From assembly GCA_001599815.1 (NCBI GenBank), contig BCIA01000005.1:2860472-2924471 (forward strand): a stretch of DNA of 64,000 bases. The letters are read 5' to 3'. Under the pieces are notes generated by a model. The model was given only the letters and a program-made list of their open reading frames with translations. It searched no databases and had not been told where the DNA came from. This stretch comes from Furcasterigmium furcatum (Eukaryota > Ascomycota > Sordariomycetes > Glomerellales > Plectosphaerellaceae). The position numbers and the translations under genes are program-made. Shown here one piece after another: positions 1-11,097 of this stretch (position 1 is the first letter of the stretch; every line of letters starts with the position of its first letter).

Positions 1-3
1 AGT

Positions 4-151
4 CCCGGGGAGGTCTACCCTCTATAAATATAGAGGGTTATCCCCCGTAGCTATCTAACCTACCTTCTATATCTTTATCTATCACAACACACACAACTAA
101 TATAACCACTATTACTACCTTTTATCCTTACTGCTCTTCTATTTTTAACAA
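4..151. repeat. Direct repeat copy 1 (LTR-like)
   Basis: The segment begins CCCGGGGAGGTCTACCCTCT and contains a 9-bp inverted repeat (CCCTCTATA / TATAGAGGG) that encloses a TATAAATA-like core. A close copy starts at 2348. The two match well for about 100 bases and then diverge. The 2.34 kb spacing would suit the two ends of a small retroelement or two tandem insertions, but terminal TG..CA ends and a target-site duplication cannot be shown because the copy sits at the window edge. Confidence 0.6.
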
Positions 152-631
152 TTTTATAATTACTATATAAAGATAAGGGTAAGGGTAAGGGTAGGCCTAT
201 ATCTAGGAAATATTATAAATAGTTATAAAGATAGCTTTATTTACTATTATTAGTAGTATAGACGTATTAACTTTCTTAGCGAGCTCTTATATATTAGGTT
301 CCTAATTATTAGTTTTAGGCTCTTTTATATAGAAAGAGAGTATACTAAAGGTAGATTTAAGTTCTACTACTATATAAGACGGGGTTAGGCTTTAAAGAAG
401 ATACCCTAGCACTTATAATATATAAAGGAATTAAGGTATTTTATATAGCGTTTATAATAATCTAATAATAGATATCTCTATTATACTTAGTAGTAATATA
501 ACTATTAAGCTAAAGGTTTTAGCTAAGCTAATATTAGCCTATAGAGGTAATAAGGCTAGACTTAGAGTATATAAGAGGCTATTTATTATAAGTAAAGCTA
601 TAGAGGATAGTTATAGATATAGCTAAACCTA

Positions 632-703
632 TAGCCTTTAGGTTACTAGCTAGGCTTATAGCCTTTAGGTTACTAACTAGGCTTATAGCCTTTAAGTTAG
701 CTT
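632..703. repeat. 27-bp tandem repeat, about 2.7 copies
   Basis: The unit starts TAGCCTTTAGGTTACTA and repeats with a period of 27 bases at 632, 659 and 686, with a few substitutions. It lies inside the AT-rich tract and has no visible function. Confidence 0.7.
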
Positions 704-2106
704 AGGCCGGCCCTAGATAAGTTAAAACTTATTAATAAATATATTAAAACTATAAGTATTATTAAGCTACTAAATATTAATATCTATAATATTAGTCTTA
801 AAGTTATTAGAGTATAATAATCTTATAAAGGTAAAATCTTAGGAGTTAAAGATAATATCCTAGTTATAACTTAACGCTATAAAGTTTAGTAGTAAGGGAG
901 CGTTTTACTATATATCCTATAATAAGTATAATATCTATTAAAGACTATATATAGTATATAAGTATAAAGCTTAATATAGGAGAGGTAATAGTTAGGGGCT
1001 AGACTTATAGCGAGAGGTATAAGGGATTACTAAGCTTAGGGCTTAAGGAGGGGAAGGAACTTCTAATAATCTAGGGAAGGAGGTTTTAAAGGTATAAAAG
1101 GTAGCTATCTAGCTAATATAAGTAATAACGTTAATAGTTAGATTATAAGAAGGTATTAGTTAGGTTATAGGAAGTTATATAGGCGTCTATATATAAGGGG
1201 AGGCGATCTAAAGGGCGGTCTAAAGTATAAATTTAAGGTTTTTAGCGCTTTAATATAGTAAATTAGGTATAGTATTTAATAATTTAGTTTTAAATTATAA
1301 GCCTAAGGCGTTTTATAATTAATTGCTAGTATTAATTATAGAGTTCCGATTGTGGGGTGGTGATATATTAAGATAGGGTTAGTTAGGAGGGAGATCTAGG
1401 GCTTAATAGCGAGATAGCTAGTAGCAGAAAGGCGTTTTTCTAGGTTTAGAAATACAGAGGATAGTAAGTTAGAGTTTTAAAATAATTAAGAATAATTAGA
1501 GGAATAGTAGTATTCCTTTTGCTACTATTAGTAGTAATCCTAGTGAAGGGATCTTATAGCTAGGTGTTATAAGTGATAGTATAAGAAGGTTATTCTCTAT
1601 CTAATAATCTACTATAGGGTGTAGCCCTTATTAGGCTAGTTCTTAGTTGTGGCTATATACTATAGTAGCTATACGCTATAAGCTAAGTGTGGCCTTGTGG
1701 TAGTAGTATAAGTTAAAAGTTAATATTTAAAAGTTATCTAAAGGTTTTTAAAGTCTAACTTATTATTTAGTTATTATATTTTAATATTTTTATAAAGTAG
1801 GTAGACTTTATCCCCCTCCTTAAGGATTAATCCTTTAATTCTTTTCTGGTTTATATAGTATATTATATATTATTTAACTATTTTTAGGTTTATCTAGAGT
1901 TTATTATAAATCTATTTAATATCTACGGCGAGCTTTATCGCCTTAAGAGTATTCTTTACTTTCTTTAGTTCTTTATAAGCTATAGGCTAGAATTTATAGT
2001 TAGCGTAAAATTAAGAATTTTTTATTAACTTACTTAGTATATTATTATAGGCGAACTATACTAATAGTAGTAGTTTAACCTAGTTATTTTATAGGTAATT
2101 AATATT

Positions 2107-2231
2107 AAATAACTTTATTTAATAACTATATTTAATAACTATATTTAATAACTATATTTAATAACTATATTTAATAACTATATTTAATAACTATATTTAA
2201 TAACTATATTTAATAACTATATTTAATAACT
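2107..2231. repeat. 13-bp tandem repeat, about nine copies
   Basis: The unit AATAACTATATTT is repeated head to tail about nine times with almost no variation. It is a minisatellite inside the RIP-like tract. The uniformity of the copies suggests recent expansion by slippage, after the surrounding mutations arose. Confidence 0.85.
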
Positions 2232-2347
2232 ACTCTCTATACATAATAGGGAGTAAGGGTCCCGATATAGCTCTAAAGGAGATCTAGGCCTAGACCTAGA
2301 AAATAGGCTCTAGGCTATAGGGATCTCTAGGGAGGTCCCAGGACCGG

Positions 2348-2496
2348 CCCGGGGAGGTCTACCCTCTATAAATATAGAGGGTTATCCCCCGTAACTATTT
2401 GACCTACCTTCTATATCTATATCTAACACAACACACTCTATTAATATAACCACTATTACTACCTTTTATCTTTATTACCCTTCTATTTTTAATACT
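2348..2496. repeat. Direct repeat copy 2 (LTR-like)
   Basis: This is the second copy of the segment at 4-151 in the same orientation. It keeps the CCCGGGGAGGTCTACC start, the inverted repeat around the TATAAATA core and the CA-rich stretch that follows. Differences are mostly C/T and A/G transitions, as expected for RIP. Confidence 0.6.
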
Positions 2497-2984
2497 TATA
2501 CTAAATAGATAACTTATTATTATTAATAGTTATTAGCCTATAATAATAATAATTAAAAGAAATATAATAAAGATTTAAGGCCTAAATAATTATACTATTA
2601 AAATTTAAGTTTATATACTATTATTATGATCCGTATACTCCTACTAATAGAAGTATAAGTGTCGAGGTAGGTTTATGTTTATAAGGTAAGTATGTAGTAT
2701 AAGTAGTACTTAGTCGCGATGGCTTTTTTGTAGTTAAGTATCGTAAGGGAGTAAGTCCCTCTTTAAGGTGGGTTGTAATAAAGACTTAAGTTAATCGCTA
2801 AAGTGTCTAGGTATAGTCTATAGTCCCTAGGATATCTATCCTAATATACCTATTCCCTTTAGTCCTAATTACCTCGGATTACTTCTCTTGGCTGGTGATT
2901 ATTAGTGACTTGCTGACGGCTGACGGTTACGATCACCCCTGATTACTCCGCCAAGCTTTGTGATCCACCGTGATCGATTTCCTG

Positions 2985-3004
2985 GTCACGTGCCTAGTCA
3001 CGTG
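2985..3004. promoter_or_regulatory. Paired CACGTG E-boxes
   Basis: GTCACGTG occurs twice, at 2985 and 2997, with starts 12 bases apart. CACGTG is the classical binding site of fungal bHLH factors such as Cbf1 and Pho4. The pair lies about 400 bases before the gene at 3397, in the first stretch of normal base composition after the AT-rich tract. A regulatory role is inferred only from the motif and spacing. Confidence 0.35.
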
Positions 3005-3396
3005 ACCTGCTCAATCCTTACTTAATCCTGCCCCTGTCATGTGCTAACGTGGGAGCCTGATCCTGCTTAGTCCCTATAGTTCTGGGCGTTATAACTATTA
3101 TATAGGCTTTGTAAATAGGGCTATACAAAGTAAGAATTAGGTGTAATAGATATACTAAACTGCGGGCGTCCTAAAAGTAGGTGCCTCGACTTAGTGGGCC
3201 CACGTTTTTGGTTTGGTGGTCACTAATAAATCCCCTATCCCTCTCGCGGGCTCTTTCGATGGGGGCTGATTTGCTGGCAAGGGCTACGTAAGCAGGCTCC
3301 CTGAGCTTGATGGAAACTCCTCCAGGCCAAAACATGTGTCTGCCTGGACTTACCTTGCCGCGTAGTTCTCGCTCCTCATAATGAAAGGAAGCTAGA

Positions 3397-4458
3397 ATGG
3401 AAACCTCACCGTCAGTCCTAGTCGAGAAGAGGCTCGTCCAACAGCACCATGACGAGCAAGCCAGCTCAACCTCTCTCGTCGCCACCGACGAGGCCGCGAC
3501 CGCCCCGGATGAGGGCACCGGACATCTCCAGATGGAACCCCCGCCTTACTCTGGCCCATCAGGCAGCGGGCACTCATCCGTGATGGCCAGCAACCATACT
3601 CCTGCGAGTCGGTCCGCTCAGACTTTCCCGGGTCTGCCACGGCTTGATTATAAGCTGTACCAGCCGCCCTTTTTTGAGCTTGCAACTGATTGCACCACCT
3701 TATCCTCCCGCGCGCCTCACCTGTCAACACAGACCGCGGCGCTGGCGGCGCTCATTCGCGCACAGTCGACCATACCACCCAAGCCCCAGGTTCATCTCAA
3801 GGGCACCCGCCGTTCCAAGGTGGACTTTGACATCCGTCTCAACCTGATGAGCTTGCTGGTACCTGAAGACAAGCAACGCCGCATGGACTACATCCGCTGC
3901 GTGGGCGCGGGCGAGGTGGCCTATCGTGGTGGCTACAAGCCCGATGTCATTCCGGATGTGGGTGACGGTGGCCTCGACGAATGGTGCCGGAGATTTGTCG
4001 AGGACAAAGCACAGGTCAAGAGCTTTGCGCTCAGCCGTGTTGTCGCTAACATGGACACTCTCTGGCTGGAGGGCCAGCTGCGCAGCCTCGTCGCGTCAAC
4101 CAACTACAAGGGTGTCGTGGCGGTCACATTTCCTGTCACCCACTCCAAGGTGGTAGTACAGAGCCCCGACAAGTTCAACAAATTTTTCACCAGCATGACT
4201 ACGCTGTTCACCGGCAAGGCCAAGTACGAAGTCGTGCAAGCCGTGTGGCCCTTTGCGACCACCAGGATTGGGTTGGAGGGCCGGCAATGCACCGTACAGA
4301 GTGAGGAGGTGTGGTGGAAGGAATGGCGAGACCCGATCCGGTACGCCATCGCCAACAAGAGACACGGCTGGGTCACCAACGAAGACAAGCTCGAGGCTGT
4401 TATGGAGGGCAAGGGTAAGGGCGTCGCCTCGGTGGATTGGGGTGCAGACTATGAATAG
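3397..4458 (+). CDS. Uncharacterised protein, 353 aa
   Basis: This is a single-exon frame of 353 residues with codon use like the neighbouring genes. I do not recognise the family. The first 85 residues are low-complexity, rich in Ser, Thr, Pro and Glu, and look disordered. From about residue 115 to the end the protein seems folded, with repeated aromatic positions (DYIRCVGAGEVAYRGGY near residue 165, SEEVWWKEWRDPIRY near 305). There is no signal peptide or membrane span. It ends VDWGADYE. It is the first gene next to the RIP-like tract, about 500 bases from its edge, which is typical of lineage-restricted genes, but nothing here shows a function. Confidence 0.65.
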   Translation: METSPSVLVEKRLVQQHHDEQASSTSLVATDEAATAPDEGTGHLQMEPPPYSGPSGSGHSSVMASNHTPASRSAQTFPGLPRLDYKLYQPPFFELATDCTTLSSRAPHLSTQTAALAALIRAQSTIPPKPQVHLKGTRRSKVDFDIRLNLMSLLVPEDKQRRMDYIRCVGAGEVAYRGGYKPDVIPDVGDGGLDEWCRRFVEDKAQVKSFALSRVVANMDTLWLEGQLRSLVASTNYKGVVAVTFPVTHSKVVVQSPDKFNKFFTSMTTLFTGKAKYEVVQAVWPFATTRIGLEGRQCTVQSEEVWWKEWRDPIRYAIANKRHGWVTNEDKLEAVMEGKGKGVASVDWGADYE

Positions 4459-5112
4459 TGTGCGAGGTCTTGTGGTCAGTGGGCACGTCTCTCTCTCTTG
4501 CTTGGATGGCGCAGTGTTGTGGTCGGGTCGGATGAAGACTACTAACACGCTGGCTTGGTCGCACTTGCTGGCACCCTTTTGTGCCCCTCTCCAACTAAGG
4601 TAATGAATGCCCTTGGCTTTCACTTGGTATTGGTGTATCCAGATTCCGTGGTAGGGGGAGCACCCGGACCTCCAGTGTATATCTCCCTAAGTATGAGGTG
4701 CGTTCGGCGCAGACGCGTCGCTGTTTGAATCTAGTCTCAATGAAGTGGCGCTCTCGTCCCCCGTCCGGCCGGCCTGAGTCACTCGACCCTCAGGCGGGAG
4801 GCCAGGTTTCCGGTGACTCATGAATCGCCCAGAACGCTCAACACCACACCTCAGACCATCATGAGATTGATTGATTGTTGCCGTGTGACATACGCCGGGA
4901 TGCAGCGCGCGGCCACGGCCCGCCTACTTAAGGGGCCGATCGGGGGCAAGTCATCACGCACCACCATCCTTCAAGCATTTCCGCTGGACAACACGCCATC
5001 TTCCGGTGCTGGGACGACGTTTGATTCACGATTGTCTGCCCTAGCTGGGACTGCATTGTAGCCCACCCTGAACTACAACACACGCAGGAAAGTCTCCTCA
5101 CTCGGCCTCGCC
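4459..5112. other. Intergenic, no gene seen
   Basis: These 654 bases hold the 3' flank of the uncharacterised gene and the promoter of the RNA-repair-like gene. One ACGCGT occurs near 4710. I see no coding or RNA feature. Confidence 0.6.
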
Positions 5113-8100
5113 ATGCACGGCCACTTCTCCGCGTCCCACGAGACTGCACTATGCCTCATCCCCCCTCGACAACAATGGGCAAGCATCGAAAATCTTCGCT
5201 TTCACCACGACAAGGCCTACGCGAAATGGCCGCCTCATATCAACCTTGTTTATCCCTTCGTCAACCCAGCGTGCCTAGACCAAGTCGGCGGGCTGATTGC
5301 GGCACAGGCAACTGGCCCATGGCGAACGGCAGGAGTCTCGGCAGAGGCACCCGTGATCTCGCTCGACTCCCCAGGAACCTTTTCTCACAGGGAGTCCAGC
5401 ACATTGTTCCTCGAGGACAGCAACCCGGACAATGTCGACTGGCTCCGGTGTATTCGGTCGGCCGTGCTGGAACTTCTCGGAAGGAGCAAGGATAACAGTT
5501 CACCCTACCGGATGCATTTGACCACCGGCCAGACCGACCACCCAGTTGGCTCTGACGGGCACCGCTTCTTCCTGGACAAAGTTGCGCTGATCCCGACGGT
5601 GTCATGGAGGCCGTCTCAGCTGGCCATCTTGCGCCGAGATCCCACAGGAAGCATGACGCATTGGGCTTCTATCGACTTCGTCGACGGCATGGTCAACCAG
5701 ACGCCCACGGCAGCGTTTTACGAGCCCTCGTCACTCGAAAGCCACCTCCGGACCCCCCGGCCCGCCAGCTCATATGCCCAGATGAGCGGACTATGGACGA
5801 GGGCCATGCCCACAGGCCTGTATACAGCGGCCCATATCTCGCCGGAGCACCTCGTTGTCGCCAGCTACAACGTCCAAGCCGAATTCACTTGGCCACCTTC
5901 CCGCGAGAGATACCCTCTTCTGGTTCAGAACCTTCTCGAGACGAATGCACTAGCCGATGTCCTCGTACTTCAGGAGGTTACCGATGACTTCCTCCCGTTT
6001 CTCTTGTCCAACAACTTGATCCGCGAGCACTACGCATATGTCTCCCACCCACCCCCGACGCAAGCCGATGCTGATCCCCTACCTCATCATCTCAATGTCG
6101 TCGTACTGAGCAGACACCGGTTTTCATGGTACTATCTACCCACCGGTCGTCATTTCAAAGGCGCCTGTATGGTCGTTTTCGAGGATCTGAGATTGAGTCA
6201 TGCCTCCACTGGCACCAAGGCCTTGGTTCTCGCCGCCCTTCATCTCACCAAAGGTCTGACGGATGACGCCGTGAGTGCGAAGGAAGGGGAACTCCATCGC
6301 ATCCTTGGACACCTGGAAGGGAGCCATTCTGAATGCAGTTGGATTCTTGCCGGGGACTTCAACATCGTCTCGTCATCGGAAACGATAGCCAGAGCCCTTG
6401 AAAGCAAGGTGGTCAAGGCCGAGACGATGGACCGTCTCGCGCGACTAGAATCGAGGCTCAGTGAATCGGGACTCGTGGACAGCTGGATCGTGGCCAGGTT
6501 AGAGGCAGGGGAGTCATCCGACGACATGAAGCCATCCACAGGGTGCCATGATTTGTACGAGGGCGAACAGGGCGCCACATTCGACCCCCAGACAAACTTT
6601 TCCGCGGCACAGTCAGTGGGAGGAGGATTCAACGTCCGGCCCCAGCGGTATGACCGTATACTGGTAAAAACAATGGACGCTGTCCAGCCAGCAGGATTCA
6701 ACATGTTTGGTTTCGGCACTCCCGCTACAAGGACCAGTCCTCCAGACGGCGAGATCCGATACGCGAGCGACCACTGGGGTATTCGGTGCTTACTCCGCAT
6801 CAAGGCAAGCATGGCCTCGACCAGCACCGCCTTGCAAAACCTGCGGACCGCCCATGTTACGCTCAAACGAGCGCCTACCTCGTTGTCAGCCTCGCAGACA
6901 GTCGGGGACTTCCTCGAAGCAAGATCAATCCTGCCCAATGTTGACGACGAGCGCCGTCGGGCCGACGCACTTCTCGCATTGAGGCAGGTACTACTTGAGT
7001 GCGGCCCAGATGGCTCGACTGAGGCTATTCGAGGGAGAGCCATCAGTGTCATCGCCCCTGTTGGGTCCTTTACACTTGGTGTATGGACGAAAGACTCGGA
7101 TCTGGACTGCACGTGCATTGGGTCGACGCGTCCAGAAACTTTCTTTCGACTGGCAAGGCAGAGGCTGAGGAAAGCAGCTGGTTTCGGCATCCGGATACTG
7201 AGAACGGTCAAGTCTTCATCTGGAACAATGTTAGAACTAGAAATCCACGGCATCAAGACTGACTTGCAGTACTGCCAAGCGGCTCACATCGCCGAATCGT
7301 AAGTTCACGCCAGTTATCGATGCCACGGGATTTGCCAGGGCTGAACTGACACATTATTTTTCGCAGGTGGTCAGTCGTGATGAAGAGACCGTCCTCAGAC
7401 CCAGCTTTCTCGCTGGGATTTGATGCTCTCTCGAAGCTTAAACCAGCGCGCGACCTCGCCTACCTGCGTCGGTCCATTCCGGACCTGGTCCAGTTTCGGC
7501 TCGCGCACCACCTGGTGAAGGCTTGGGCCAAGGAACGAGGAATATACGGCGCAAAGTTTGGCTATCTGGGCGGTATACATATCACTGCTCTGTTGGTGCC
7601 TGTCTGCAAACTACTGCATCAGACAAGTACGGCTGACTGCGGTCGAATATCAGCTGCGGACGTCGTGGTCACCTTCTTCAGCCACTATGACGGCTTCCCT
7701 TGGGAAACTGAGGCTGTCTTTGACCCCTTCTTCCACCACGATTTGAAGTATCGGAGGACCTCGAGGGAATCTCTATGCCTCCTGGGTTGGCACCCCCCTG
7801 CTCTGAACACAGCTTCCATCGCATCAAGAAGCTCCGTCCAGACAATCACGGTCGAGTTCGCACGGGCCAACAGGTTATTGTCTGGACCGCAAGCAACATG
7901 GGCTCAACTGCTCAAGGGTAATCACCCCAGCGCAGATGCTCTGCCTTCGGGGGCTATCGACTTCCTTGGAGCATACACATCATTTGCTAGACTCACCCTA
8001 CATTACTGGGGCCCATCTCAGGAGGGCGGCAGCAGGCTACTTGGGTGGCTGGAGTCTCGTTGCGTAGGCCTTCTCGTTGGTGAGTGTCTAAACCTTGAGA

Positions 8101-8908
8101 TATCGCAAAATGACTGGCCGCGGCCCGCTGACGATCGACCGCAGATATAGACCTCAAGCTAGAGGGCCTTGCCGCCCGAATCTGGCCGCAGAGGTTCGTG
8201 TCCGACTCGCAAAAAGCAGGAAACGACTGCTCGGGAGACGATAAGATGTATCAGGGGTTCTACCTCGTCGGTCTTGGTTGGGACAAGTCACGCTTGCGCC
8301 AGGACGCACGGGCATCTAGGTCAAATCTTCATGCAGTACTGCACTCGTTCGAGCGCAAGATCCTGACAGACGAAAGGTACTATGACCCCAAGACGGCATG
8401 GTTCAACGCTTCAATCGTGCCAGCAGCGGAGGTTAGATGCGTCCACTTGGATGTGCGAGAATGGGGACAATACGCCGACTCGGAAGAAACTGACGACTCG
8501 GATGACGGGGCCGACGATGGTCTTGAAACAGAGGGCGCGGAGGAGGCAACGAACATGGACAACCGGCCAGGCCACAAAAGGAGGCCAGGCGACCGCAAGG
8601 CTGACCCTGTGCCTATCCAGAAACCAGAAGGGGTGGGGAAGTTCCGTACCGCCCTGGACGTTCTCAACCGCCTTCGCTGGGATCCCAGCATGGACAAGAA
8701 TGACTATCTTGTTGGATACCTTGACCGCTTCGATGGGGTTCAAGAGAAGCCCATCGGTGCGTGGAAGACGGATCAAACGGACGAGGAGTTTATCCCTCAG
8801 CACAGGATTATCCACTTCAAGAAAAGGGGCACTGGGGTCATTGTATGGGAGAGAAGTAGCTGGACCGACGAGATTTTTGGCAGCGGGTCTAAGCATGTTC
8901 CGACCTGA
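5113..8908 (+). CDS. Four-domain RNA end-processing/repair-like protein (2H-EEP-NTase-MJ1316)
   Basis: Exons 5113-7298, 7367-8079 and 8145-8908 give 1220 residues. The N-terminal part resembles a 2H phosphoesterase (LigT/AKAP7-like), with HINL at residue 42 and HLTT at 135. Residues about 245-565 form an endonuclease/exonuclease/phosphatase domain with N253, LQEV (E288), AGDFN (D415, N417) and SDH (552-554). Residues about 600-970 look like a poly(A)-polymerase/OAS-type nucleotidyltransferase, with GS at 651, DLD at 663-665 and a third Asp near 717. After an acidic linker, the last 90 residues match the MJ1316 (formerly DUF504) domain, predicted to recognise RNA cyclic-phosphate ends. All catalytic motifs look intact. 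The likely role is trimming, healing or tailing of damaged RNA ends; the substrate is unknown. Both introns have good GTAAGT/GTGAGT donors and keep the frame. Confidence 0.85.
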
Positions 8909-9110
8909 TGTTAAGGGAGTTCTGGGTCAGCCACATACGATCAGTTGTTTTCAGAACGCTGTGATCAAAATACAACGGCCAACCAACCCTCCAACCCCCT
9001 GGGGCTCACATTCCGTGTCCCGGTTACTGGGGGAACTTGGCCCCCTTTCCCTAGTGGTTTACCGGTCTGAGTGGCCTGTCCTGCAAATACCAAACAGAAA
9101 TGTGAGAGCC

Positions 9111-11097
9111 TCAGTACAGCGTCAAAAACACTGCAGCTATGGAAGCTTTGTCATACTTGACATATTTGCCTTTGCCCTTGTCGATCTCATGATATCGGTC
9201 CCAGAAACGGTTGTAGAGTGGCTCCAGCATTTGCTGAATGTCGCGGGCGAACATCTGTCGCACCTCCTTCTCCATGTTGTAGGCCTTGTGCTTGTGGACC
9301 AGATCGTCGAAGGCAGCATTGAAGGCCTGAAACTTGCCCTTGATGTTGTCTTTGTCCTTGCTGCTTAAGTTCTTGACGATGGAGCTGGAGTCAGCCTGTC
9401 CGGATGTAGGTCGCTGTTTGCTGGTGTGGATGACGTCCAAGAGATGTGTAGACGCTTCTTTGCAATCTATGGTGTAGATGCTCTTGGCTTTCTTCCGCCA
9501 CGCCTCAATAACACCTATTCGCTGCTCGAGAAGGGGTCGCAAGTCTGAGTCCCGAACCATTCGCTCGACGATGACGACGTTGTTTGCCAGAAAAACGCCC
9601 AAAACGCCCCGGCCACCTTTGAGGACGGCTTGCGCCTTCTGGTTGAGAGACGAAAGAAGTGTCTCAATCGTATCTGTGCAGTAATGCGCGAATATGTCCT
9701 TGCCGTCGGCGCCAATGTCGAAGGAGGCAAGGCTTGGGATAGCATCCATGGAGCGACCGTTTACTGCGGAGGCAGACTTCCAGCCGCCATCGCCCAGCGA
9801 GATCATGATGCTCGATATAGGACGCAGGAATTCGACCATGGTCTGGAGGCGTCTCATGGTCTCGGATACGACAGGTACGGGCGCTCCGTCCGACGGCAGG
9901 ATCTGAAGGCCACCCACCTTTCGGCGAGTGTCTTCCAAGAGCTCGGCGAGAGACGATTTGGCCGTATCCCGTACTGGTCTCAAGGCAGCCGCCAACGACG
10001 CCTTGAGCTCTCCGGTGCGGGTCTCGAGGTTACCAGAAAGGCTTGACATGATCTCGGTAATCTCATATGCCAAGTAACAATCCGTGTTGAGATGACTCTT
10101 GATATGGTTGTTGAGTTCTCGCAGGGCTCGAGCCAGCTCCGCCAAAGCACCCTGGCAGGTTGACTGAAAGACAGGTCCCCAGTCCTCACGGCCAAAAAGA
10201 TTACAGATGTTTTCGTACTCTGCGAGGAAGAGACCCTCCATTGCTTGTGCATAGGTGCTGATACCATTGGTTCCCACCCGGTACATGGCATCCGGGTTCT
10301 TCTTCTTGGCCGTGTTCACACTGGCAGCCGCCAAGTTGACAAGGCTCGACGACAGATATGGGCCACGGACCTCGATGTAGATCTTGCCAACAGACGATTC
10401 TTGGGGCGGTGTTTCTCCCATTTCGTGGCGAGAGCTTCCCGCGACATATGCCCGGATCAAGCCCAGCGGTGTGATTGTGGCTTGCGACAAGACGGGAAAG
10501 GGCATGTCTTTTGTGATGTAGTGAAGTGGCTCTACGGACCGAGGTGTTTCGTTGCGCAAGAGCTTCTCAAAATGGCCCTCGAGCTGAGAGATGCCTGACT
10601 TGACGAGACGAGCCAGATCTGCCATGGTTTGTTGGTTCGCTCGAAGGTTCGAGGTTTGCATATCGGCGAGTGCTTTGTTCAGTCTCTTGACCGATGCAAG
10701 GTAATTCGTAAGACCAGCCCTATCCGGCCCTCCCCGGATGATCTGCTCCTCGTCATTCTTACTGTCGGCGGGTTGTCGCAATCGTTCGATGGCGGCAAGG
10801 ACGCTGTCTATGTCTGGACCACGAAAATGAGTCAGTGGGGTGATTCGGCACGTCGCTGGGACGAGAGGGCTCGAAGTCAGACTTACTGCTGCCAAACACC
10901 TGCAGTCTCTTCGTCTCTCCGTTTAAAGGACCAGCGACATCGTTGACGCTCTTGCCGGTTGACTCGAGTCGGCCCAGACAGGCTTGTATCTTCTTGGTCA
11001 ACTGCGTAGTCTTCTCGAGGCGCGAGTTGAGCACGTCGACTTCCGCACGCGCCTCCTCGTCCGCAATCTGTCGTGCACTTGTGGCCCCGGCGGCCAT
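9111..11097 (-). CDS. EXO70: Exocyst complex subunit Exo70
   Basis: Two exons, 11097-10887 and 10813-9111, give 637 residues. Exo70 is the exocyst subunit that binds plasma-membrane phosphoinositides and helps tether secretory vesicles at growth sites such as hyphal tips. The N-terminal 70 residues form a coiled coil. The rest is the all-helical Exo70 rod, with recognisable segments such as ERLRQPADSKNDEEQII, HYITKDMPFPVLS and, near the C-terminus, NRFWDRYHEIDKGKGKYVKY, the basic membrane-binding end. The length is normal. Two in-frame acceptors are possible (10813 or 10807); 10813 restores an NID motif after the junction, as expected for the family. Its 3' end faces the upstream gene with only 202 bases between. 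Confidence 0.93.

Larger units (their letters stand above)
1..2880. repeat. AT-rich, RIP-like degenerate repeat tract
   Basis: This stretch is built almost wholly of TA-rich sequence with very few CpA or TpG dinucleotides, and TpA is in large excess. That is the signature of repeat-induced point mutation, the fungal process that turns C into T in duplicated DNA. No reading frame of useful length survives on either strand. A segment of about 150 bases near position 4 recurs near 2348, and several short tandem repeats lie between. The most likely origin is one or more dead transposable elements, but no coding domain remains to say which class. Parts around 1330-1700 and after 2600 contain more TpG and are less mutated. 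Confidence 0.8.

Noticed and set aside
174..196. GGGTAA repeats resembling a telomere
   Set aside because: The unit is GGGTAA, not a rotation or complement of the fungal telomere unit TTAGGG, and only about three copies exist.
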